A DNA stretch of 12,141 nucleotides. It comes from DATMYQ01 sp035560935. GTDB lineage: Bacteria > Bacillota > Negativicutes > Sporomusales > Sporomusaceae. Made by a program: the position numbers and the translations under genes. The notes under the pieces were generated by a model. The model had not been told where the DNA came from and made no database searches. It worked only from the letters and a program-made list of their open reading frames with translations. How positions within the stretch are numbered: the stretch's first letter is position 1; each line of letters starts with the position of its first letter. Below, piece by piece: positions 7,617 through 12,141 of the stretch. The stretch covers positions 1 through 12,141 of the forward strand of contig DATMYQ010000004.1 of NCBI GenBank assembly GCA_035560935.1. Direction: 5' to 3'.

Positions 7617-7655
7617 GATAAAAAGCCTCCACCCCTCTCACCAGTTCATCACCAT

Positions 7656-9023
7656 TTACAGAATTTGGTTCGCTACCGCGCTTAATTGTTCCAGCGTGCG
7701 GCATTCGAAAATCTGCCGACAAAACGGAGCGTATTCCCGCATCAGGCAATCCCCCTGCCACCACTCCGGCTCCGGTAGCGGATTCAGCCAGTACACCGCC
7801 TTGGCCCGGTCGGCAATTTTCGCCAGTTCTTCCGGTTCCCCTTTGCGCCAGTTATTTTTTGCATCCCCTAAAATAATCACCTTGGTCCGCGAAGTAATCG
7901 CCAGCAGCTCATGACGGGCCATTTGCTCAAATACCAAATCATAGCGGGACAAGCCCGAGCGGGAAAAGCGCTCCCGCATATGCCGTGCTTCTAAAAGCTC
8001 GCTGACATTCTGGCTGCGGAACCATTCGGTCACTTCCACCGCCTGATCCACAAAAACGAACGAGCGAACTGTGGAATAGCGCTTCTGGGCCGCCTGCACC
8101 AACTGCAGCATAAAACGGCTGAACCGCTCCACGGAATTCGACACGTCGCACAGCAACAACAGATCCACTTTGCTTTTCACCCGGTCCTGATAACGCAAGC
8201 GTATCGGACACCCGCCCGTGCGCAGCACTTCCTGAAACGTCCGCCGCAGCGCCACCTGCCCCCGCCGCGCCCGCCTCATCCGGATACCCGGCCGTTCCGC
8301 CAGCTTGCGCGCCAATTTGACAATTTCCTGTTCCACCGCCACAATTTCACCGCTGGTTAAATGGGAAAACTGGCGCTGGCGGATATTGGCGTCGGCCACC
8401 AAAGCCTGCATCGCTTCCCGGCCGAATTTTCTCACCGACAATTTCTCCAGCTCCTGCTGTATCAGTTGTTGCAGCAAGCGAAACCGTTCCTGCCACTTTA
8501 AATAATCCGCCTCGCTCATTTTACCGGTATCGTACCGCCGCTCAATCCGATTTACCGCTTCAAACCAGCGCCGCTGCACCTGTGTCTCGTGTAATCTCAC
8601 CGCCACTTCCCGCGGCGTCGGACTCTCCATAGTTACTCCGGCGACGAAAGCCCGCGCCAGTTCTTCCAATAAAGCATGCGGCGCTTTCAACTGTTCCAGC
8701 AATTCCCCCGCGTCACCGCCGGCGCCGGCGCCGCCCCGGCCACTGCCGTCCGCCGTACTCCCGGGAATGATCACGTTCGTCCCTGCCGCCCTCGCCTCCG
8801 CAGCGGCCGGTGGCAACAATTCAAAATACAACGCAAACAACCGTTCAAAAATTGGCCGCTCCCAGCTGCTTTTCACCAGAGTCGTTTGCAATACCGATTT
8901 TAATAATTTCGGGGAAAAACCCACTAATTCCAGCGCTTTCAGAGAATCCTCCGCTTCCATGGTGGTGGCCGGAACGCCGGCTTCTCTGAGAACCCGGACA
9001 AAATCAATGACGATCTCTTTCAT
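7656..9023 (-). CDS. CoxE-like VWA-domain (MIDAS) protein, partner of the adjacent MoxR ATPase
   Basis: A 455-residue cytoplasmic protein with an all-helical N-terminal region, a glycine/alanine-rich low-complexity linker at about 84-106, a charged helical middle and a C-terminal von Willebrand A domain from about 284. The MIDAS metal site is visible: D293-x-S295-x-S297 in LLCDVSNSVERF, and D387 in VIILGDAKNN, followed by the YWLNP signature common in CoxE-type VWA proteins. No signal peptide or membrane helix. In characterised pairs (CoxD-CoxE, NorQ-NorD, CbbQ-CbbO, RavA-ViaA) the VWA protein recognises the target metalloenzyme and the AAA+ ring remodels it. It starts 6 bp after the MoxR gene with an AAGG ribosome binding site, so the two are surely co-translated. 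The target is not shown by the sequence. Candidates are an unseen molybdenum hydroxylase, as for CoxDE, or the complex-I-like hydrogenase encoded just downstream. Confidence 0.85.
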   Translation of the reverse strand: MKEIVIDFVRVLREAGVPATTMEAEDSLKALELVGFSPKLLKSVLQTTLVKSSWERPIFERLFALYFELLPPAAAEARAAGTNVIIPGSTADGSGRGGAGAGGDAGELLEQLKAPHALLEELARAFVAGVTMESPTPREVAVRLHETQVQRRWFEAVNRIERRYDTGKMSEADYLKWQERFRLLQQLIQQELEKLSVRKFGREAMQALVADANIRQRQFSHLTSGEIVAVEQEIVKLARKLAERPGIRMRRARRGQVALRRTFQEVLRTGGCPIRLRYQDRVKSKVDLLLLCDVSNSVERFSRFMLQLVQAAQKRYSTVRSFVFVDQAVEVTEWFRSQNVSELLEARHMRERFSRSGLSRYDLVFEQMARHELLAITSRTKVIILGDAKNNWRKGEPEELAKIADRAKAVYWLNPLPEPEWWQGDCLMREYAPFCRQIFECRTLEQLSAVANQIL

Positions 9024-9029
9024 GCTGCC

Positions 9030-9926
9030 TTACCCGTCTTCCCGCAGTAAAAACGGTAACTTTTCCAGCACCAGATCCCGATCCCGGGTATGCTTTAACA
9101 ATGCCGAGAGCGTGCCTCGCACCACTTCCGTGTTGATCACCCCGCCGGAAACCAGTTGCATGGCTGCGACCCAGTCCACGCTTTCCGTGATGCTGGGCGG
9201 TTTTTTCACTGCCTGCTTCCGGACCGTTTGGACAAAACCAATCAGCCGTTCCAGGAAACGCCGCTCAATATCCGGCACATGCAGTTCCACAATATTCAGT
9301 TCCCGCTCCCAATCTGGATAATCGATATGAAAATGCAGACAGCGGCGACGCAGTGCGTCCCCCAATTCGCGGGTGCTGTTACTGGTTAACACCACATAAG
9401 GCCGGTTCAGTGCCTTAATCGTCCCCAGTTCAGGAATAGTCACCTGCCAGTCGGACAACGCTTCCAGCAAAAAGCTTTCAAATTCCGGGTCGCTCTTGTC
9501 CACTTCGTCAATGAGCAGTACCACCGGCTCCGCGCTGGTCAGCGCCGTAAGCAGCGGCCGCTTCAGCAAAAAGTCGTAGCTGAAAATCTGCTCCCGGCCC
9601 ATCTCCCAGCCCTGGGTAGCCAACGCTTCTATCTGTATGTACAGCAACTGCTTCTGATAATTCCATTCGTACAGCGCCTTGCTCTCATCCAAACCTTCAT
9701 AGCATTGGAGACGAACCAGCTTGCAGCCGTGCATCCGGCTCCAGGCTTTGGCCAGCTCCGTCTTGCCGACACCGGCCGGTCCTTCCAATAATAGCGGCTT
9801 GCCGAGTTTTTCCGCCAGATACAAGGTCATCACCAAAGCCTCATCGGCCAAATAACCGTTTTCTGCCAATTTCCGGCGTAAGGTTTCGTTCCAATTTTCC
9901 TCAGACTGATTGATTGTTGACTCCAT
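9030..9926 (-). CDS. MoxR/CoxD-type AAA+ ATPase
   Basis: A 298-residue single-domain AAA+ ATPase of the MoxR family. Walker A is GPAGVGKT at 49-56, Walker B is LLIDEVD at 137-143, sensor 1 is TSNST from 181, and arginines in ALRRRCLHF (191-199) fit the arginine-finger position. The segment after Walker B (EFESFLLEALSDWQVTIPEL) carries the MoxR-type insertion before helix 2. No lid abnormality or truncation is seen; the length is normal for CoxD-like proteins. ATP hydrolysis by a hexamer would remodel a client protein, usually a metalloenzyme during cofactor insertion, guided by the VWA protein encoded 6 bp downstream. It lies 48 bp after the amidohydrolase gene, with GGGGTGA ahead of the ATG and no terminator between, so all three appear to form one operon. 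A symbol such as coxD would imply a carbon monoxide dehydrogenase role that nothing in the window supports. Confidence 0.88.
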   Translation of the reverse strand: MESTINQSEENWNETLRRKLAENGYLADEALVMTLYLAEKLGKPLLLEGPAGVGKTELAKAWSRMHGCKLVRLQCYEGLDESKALYEWNYQKQLLYIQIEALATQGWEMGREQIFSYDFLLKRPLLTALTSAEPVVLLIDEVDKSDPEFESFLLEALSDWQVTIPELGTIKALNRPYVVLTSNSTRELGDALRRRCLHFHIDYPDWERELNIVELHVPDIERRFLERLIGFVQTVRKQAVKKPPSITESVDWVAAMQLVSGGVINTEVVRGTLSALLKHTRDRDLVLEKLPFLLREDG

Positions 9927-9974
9927 GCAAAAATCACCCCGACATTTTTTCTTATCTTCAATACCGATCTTGCT

Positions 9975-11162
9975 TTACTTTATCGGCGCGCCGTCTTTAT
10001 ACACCTGCACCACATCCGCCATGCAAGCCATATTCCTCTCCGGATCGCCATTCACAATCAAAAAATCCGCCCGTTTACCCGGTAACAGCCGTCCGACGGT
10101 TTCCGCCACACCCATTGCATCCGCCGCCCGTCCCGTGGCGGCAAAAATCACAGCCGCTGCGTTAAACCCGCTTTCCCGCAGCAAGACCATTTCCCGCCAG
10201 AGATCGCCATGTTCCACGCCCAAAGCGCCGGCATCCGTACCCGCCACAATTTTTGCGCCTTTTTGCCAGGCTCTAAACACCATTTTCCGGTGTTGCTCCA
10301 GCACTTCGTCAATACCCGCCGGCGGCAGCGTGGCGCATTGATGCGCACGGCTATAGTCCAGCATCCGTTCAAAAGGAACCAGCGTCGGCACCCAAAACAC
10401 CGGACTTTCCGCTATCGCATCCGCCGTCGCCTCATCCAGTAGCGCACCGTGCTCCAGTGTGGTGACGCCGCATTCCAGCGCCTGTTTAACCCCGTCGCAG
10501 CCATTGGCGTGCGCCGACACCGGCCGGCCGCTTCGCCGGGCCGCTGCCGACACCGCCTGGTTTTCCAGCAGGCTAAGTTCGACGCCGCCGGCATCTTGGC
10601 TGCGAAAATCCACGCAACCGGTGACCATGATCTTTATCCACTCGGCTCCGGTTTTCACCTGCTCCCGGACGGCTTTCACCATTTCTTCCGCACCGTCCGC
10701 CTCCCGCCCGCCGGCGTAATGAAAGTGCCCGCCCGTAACGGAGATCGCCCGATTGCTGCTGATCACCCGGGGACCCTGCAGGATTTTCCGGCTCAGCGAT
10801 TTCTTCAATACGCTGCTGACGCCGTGAGGGCCGCCTAAATCCCGGACTGTGGTCACCCCTTTTTGCAGCGTCATTTCCAGATTCTTCACGCTGCGCACCA
10901 ACGTCAGTTCCTTTTCCTCCCGCCAGCGGGCCGTCCTGACCTTCAAATCAGAAATCCCTTCCAGAAACAGGTGCACATGAGCGTCCAGCAAGCCTGGTAG
11001 CAGAGTATACTCCGAGTAGTCAACCAAGCGGGCTTGCTCCTCGGCGGAAAAATCATCCATTTTGCCGATGGCCGCAATTTTTCCGTTTTCTATCTTAATG
11101 CATTCATTGTTCCTAAATTCGCCGCCTGTTCCATCGTTCCATTTACCGGTCTTCAGTAACAC
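9975..11162 (-). CDS. Metal-dependent amidohydrolase (imidazolonepropionase/prolidase-like)
   Basis: A 395-residue cytoplasmic amidohydrolase-superfamily enzyme. The metal and catalytic residues of the subgroup with a carboxylated lysine are all present: H62 and H64 (LLDAHVHL), K177 (EWIKIMVTG), H218 (SAHANG), H238 (LEHGA) and D310 (GTDAG). The beta-sandwich flanks (1-55 and about 355-395, with GKRADFLIVNGDP) are complete. The IKIMVTG and LEHG motifs point to the imidazolonepropionase-like/Xaa-Pro dipeptidase clade, which hydrolyses cyclic or peptide amide bonds; the substrate cannot be read from sequence. The start is GTG at 11162, chosen because AAGGAGGT stands 5 bases before it. It is the first gene of an operon with the MoxR and VWA genes, an unusual partner for such a pair. 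A structured leader (11200-11264) precedes it. Confidence 0.85.
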   Translation of the reverse strand: MLLKTGKWNDGTGGEFRNNECIKIENGKIAAIGKMDDFSAEEQARLVDYSEYTLLPGLLDAHVHLFLEGISDLKVRTARWREEKELTLVRSVKNLEMTLQKGVTTVRDLGGPHGVSSVLKKSLSRKILQGPRVISSNRAISVTGGHFHYAGGREADGAEEMVKAVREQVKTGAEWIKIMVTGCVDFRSQDAGGVELSLLENQAVSAAARRSGRPVSAHANGCDGVKQALECGVTTLEHGALLDEATADAIAESPVFWVPTLVPFERMLDYSRAHQCATLPPAGIDEVLEQHRKMVFRAWQKGAKIVAGTDAGALGVEHGDLWREMVLLRESGFNAAAVIFAATGRAADAMGVAETVGRLLPGKRADFLIVNGDPERNMACMADVVQVYKDGAPIK

Positions 11163-11199
11163 GATTTACCTCCTTCTGGAAACTAGCCGTATAAAATTG

Positions 11200-11229
11200 A
11201 AACGGTTGCCGCGCTCGCAATAACCGTTT
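11200..11229 (-). promoter_or_regulatory. Inverted repeat AAACGGTT-N14-AACCGTTT in the amidohydrolase leader
   Basis: AAACGGTT (11200-11207) and AACCGTTT (11222-11229) are perfect 8-bp inverted arms. On the minus strand the intervening bases can extend the pairing (TTGC with GCAA) after a three-base bulge, giving a ten-pair hairpin with loop GAGCGCG, followed by CAATTTTAT. It ends 38 bases before the GTG start. It may be a protein-binding site or an attenuator-like hairpin; the T-tract is too weak for a confident terminator. The same 8-mer recurs upstream of hyfB. Confidence 0.45.
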
Positions 11230-11264
11230 GTGAAATCAAGTATTAAGTTCTACATCTATTTCAC
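11230..11264 (-). promoter_or_regulatory. Second inverted repeat GTGAAAT-N21-ATTTCAC abutting the first
   Basis: GTGAAAT (11230-11236) and ATTTCAC (11258-11264) form a perfect 7-bp inverted repeat that directly adjoins the AAACGGTT dyad without a single spare base. On the minus strand the two would make consecutive helices in the leader of the amidohydrolase mRNA. I see no match to a riboswitch class I know and no clear promoter for this operon. It may instead be a long-spaced operator. Confidence 0.35.
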
Positions 11265-11337
11265 TTTTCCCCCTATTCCGGTAAAAAATCTCCAGCCACC
11301 GCTCGTTTTTTCGTTGAAATTTTTATTTACCTGACTA

Positions 11338-11367
11338 TTGACACCAATACTGCGTTTAATATATAAT
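11338..11367 (+). promoter_or_regulatory. Sigma-70/SigA-type promoter of tRNA-Ala
   Basis: The -35 box TTGACA (11338-11343) and the -10 box TATAAT (11362-11367) both match the consensus perfectly, with an 18-base spacer. Transcription would begin near 11373-11375, about 35 bases before the mature tRNA. The first transcribed bases contain a perfect 6-bp hairpin, GTCGGT (11375-11380) with ACCGAC (11388-11393) around a 7-base loop. This would lie in the 5' leader removed by RNase P. Confidence 0.88.
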
Positions 11368-11408
11368 CATTTATGTCGGTGAGACAAACCGACAGCCAAA
11401 ACGAATAT

Positions 11409-11484
<76 letters not shown>

Positions 11485-11493
11485 AAAAAATCA

Positions 11494-11530
11494 AGGGTCT
11501 ACGGGTTTTCCGTAGGCCCTTTTGCTTTGG
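11494..11530 (+). terminator. Bidirectional intrinsic terminator between tRNA-Ala and the GNAT gene
   Basis: An 11-bp stem, AGGGTCTACGG (11494-11504) with CCGTAGGCCCT (11510-11520), contains one G-U pair and a GTTTT loop. It is followed by TTTTGCTTT on the plus strand, ending the tRNA transcript. On the minus strand the same stem is followed by TGATTTTTTT, so it should also stop transcripts from the convergent acetyltransferase gene. Confidence 0.9.
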
Positions 11531-11567
11531 TTTACAGCAACCGTACAGCATATATTTACTTACTTTC

Positions 11568-11607
11568 TATGGAAAAACATCTTACCTCCTATAGAATTTT
11601 TTCCATA
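11568..11607 (-). repeat. 10-bp inverted repeat with a Shine-Dalgarno sequence in its loop, at the 3' end of the GNAT gene
   Basis: TATGGAAAAA (11568-11577) and TTTTTCCATA (11598-11607) are perfect inverted arms enclosing 20 bases. On the minus strand the loop carries AGGAGGT followed closely by an ATG (11580), which opens a frame of only six codons before a stop. The left arm overlaps the last codons of the acetyltransferase gene. It may be an mRNA 3' hairpin or the scar of a lost downstream gene. Confidence 0.5.
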
Positions 11608-12041
11608 CAAACGGACCCTTTCATTCCTTTATATTGCCCATAATTTTCTATGACGGAATAACCAATCTGCCGGTATAATCCATTGGCCGCTGCCAAATGG
11701 ACGCCGGTTTCCAATATCAGTTTTCGATAACCTTTTTCAATGGCTTTTTCTTCCAACCGACTCATCAGCTGTTTCGAAATTCCTTTTCCCTGGTATTCTT
11801 TTTTGATAAAAACCCGTTTTACCTCTGCGATCCCTGTGTCATAGAGCTTGAAACTGGCACAGCCGATAGGTTCCTTCTCTTTATACACCACGATGACATC
11901 GTGGATATCGTTTAGCGTGTTATATTGAATATACTGTGAGCGGTTTTTCTCTCCTCCCGCGCTTTCGTTGAGAGAGTCATCCAGCAGGTCGCATAGGGCA
12001 ACGAAGTCTTGATCGGAACCATCCGTATAAACAAAATCCAT
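11589..12041 (-). CDS. GNAT-family N-acetyltransferase
   Basis: A 150-residue cytoplasmic GNAT protein, normal for a single-domain member. The acetyl-CoA-binding motif A is clear: strand IAEVKRVFIKKEY, then the pyrophosphate loop QGKGIS, in which Ser replaces the usual final Gly/Ala, then helix KQLMSRLEEKA. Motif B follows with LILETGVHLAAANGLYRQIGY, including the conserved N-x-x-LYxxxGY stretch that places the tyrosine near the coenzyme sulphur. The substrate (a small amine, amino acid or protein N terminus) cannot be told. Start: the frame stays open upstream to a TTG at 12071, but the ATG at 12041 has AAAAGGGGG six to seven bases ahead and is preferred. It is a single-gene unit converging on the tRNA, ended by the shared terminator. 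Its base composition is more AT-rich than the hydrogenase genes. Confidence 0.87.
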   Translation of the reverse strand: MDFVYTDGSDQDFVALCDLLDDSLNESAGGEKNRSQYIQYNTLNDIHDVIVVYKEKEPIGCASFKLYDTGIAEVKRVFIKKEYQGKGISKQLMSRLEEKAIEKGYRKLILETGVHLAAANGLYRQIGYSVIENYGQYKGMKGSVCMEKIL

Positions 12042-12071
12042 GGTTATCCCCCTTTTAACATTATGAAACAA

Positions 12072-12098
12072 ATTATCACATCGCTACGTTCACGTCAA
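12072..12098 (-). promoter_or_regulatory. Likely promoter of the GNAT gene
   Basis: On the minus strand TTGACG (12098-12093) is followed after 15 bases by GATAAT (12077-12072), which is preceded by TGT and so resembles an extended -10 (TGn). The spacer is shorter than ideal, but the extended element can compensate. It lies about 30 bases ahead of the preferred ATG. Confidence 0.5.
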
Positions 12099-12141
12099 TA
12101 ACTATGAGTCAAAAGGTTCTTATACGCGTCTTCGTTATAAC

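Larger units (their letters stand above)
7332..7655. other. AT-rich intergenic region between the VWA gene and hyfB, with several dyads
   Basis: No convincing gene lies in these 324 bp; the small open frames here are short and lack ribosome binding sites. Visible structure is as follows. (1) A nested dyad at 7547-7582: GTTTGG pairs with CCAAAC, and inside it AGTTTT pairs with AAAACT. Read on the minus strand it is followed by GGTTTCTTTAATTT, so it could be a weak terminator of the upstream operon or an operator. (2) CCGTTTGG at 7545-7552 is repeated inverted as CCAAACGG at 7609-7616. (3) A perfect 14-bp dyad AATTTTACAAAATT lies at 7471-7484. (4) On the minus strand TTGAAC, 17 bases, then TGTAAA (or TAAAAT at 19) is the best, poor, sigma-70-like candidate promoter for hyfB. 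I found no -24/-12 sigma-54 element. Regulation of the hydrogenase therefore probably acts here, but the sequence does not name the regulator. Confidence 0.55.

Noticed and set aside
7564..7764. Minus-strand 66-codon frame running from the VWA gene end into the intergenic region
   Set aside because: It overlaps the last 36 codons of the VWA gene in another frame, lacks a convincing ribosome binding site and resembles no family.
8767..9321. Plus-strand open frame of 184 codons
   Set aside because: It spans antisense across the VWA-MoxR junction, is Ser/Arg/Thr-rich and shows no domain; a shadow of the real genes.
7656..9926. Aerobic carbon monoxide dehydrogenase (cox) cluster
   Set aside because: Only CoxD/CoxE-like proteins are present; no CoxL, CoxM or CoxS is in the window and such pairs serve other enzymes too.
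9927..9974. Terminator between the amidohydrolase and MoxR genes
   Set aside because: Only a 5-bp stem (CCGAT/ATCGG) with an AT-rich 12-13-base loop and no T-tract; too weak.

Overview
The window looks like part of a chromosome from an anaerobic, hydrogen-metabolising member of the Firmicutes. The Negativicutes/Sporomusa-type lineages are my guess. The reasons are a complex-I-like [NiFe] hydrogenase operon, very strong purine-rich ribosome binding sites (AAGGAGGT, AGGGGG), TTGACA/TATAAT promoter elements and a moderately GC-rich composition. No gene names a genus, so this placement is an inference. All protein genes lie on the minus strand; the only plus-strand gene is one tRNA.

Region 1 (5-7331, transcribed right to left) is a compact six-gene operon, hyfB-hyfC-hyfE-hyfF-hyfG-hyfI, with gaps of 3-19 bp. 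It encodes a group 4 (hydrogenase-4/formate hydrogenlyase type) membrane-bound [NiFe] hydrogenase. There are two antiporter-like proton-channel subunits (HyfB, HyfF), a NuoH-like anchor (HyfC), a NuoK-like subunit (HyfE), a NuoC-NuoD-like catalytic large subunit with both CxxC nickel-binding pairs (HyfG), and a small subunit carrying its own N-terminal 2x[4Fe-4S] ferredoxin domain (HyfI, a natural HyfH-HyfI fusion). HyfA and HyfD equivalents, formate dehydrogenase and hyp maturation genes are not in the window. The large subunit stops exactly where other [NiFe] large subunits are cut during maturation.

Region 2 (7332-7655) is a 324-bp AT-rich gap with several inverted repeats and, at best, a weak promoter for the hydrogenase operon.

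Region 3 (7656-11162) is a second minus-strand operon: an imidazolonepropionase/prolidase-like amidohydrolase, a MoxR/CoxD-type AAA+ ATPase and a CoxE-type VWA (MIDAS) protein. MoxR-VWA pairs act as chaperones or cofactor-insertion machines on metalloenzymes (CoxDE, NorQD, RavA-ViaA). This pair sits directly upstream of a complex-I-like metalloenzyme. A 65-bp leader with two abutting dyads precedes the operon.

Region 4 (11163-12141) holds a tRNA-Ala(GGC) on the plus strand with a near-perfect promoter and a strong bidirectional terminator. A GNAT acetyltransferase converges on it from the minus strand.

The most interesting points are the pre-trimmed catalytic subunit, the ferredoxin-small-subunit fusion, the MoxR-VWA/amidohydrolase operon beside a complex-I-like hydrogenase, and an AAACGGTT motif shared by the upstream regions of both operons.
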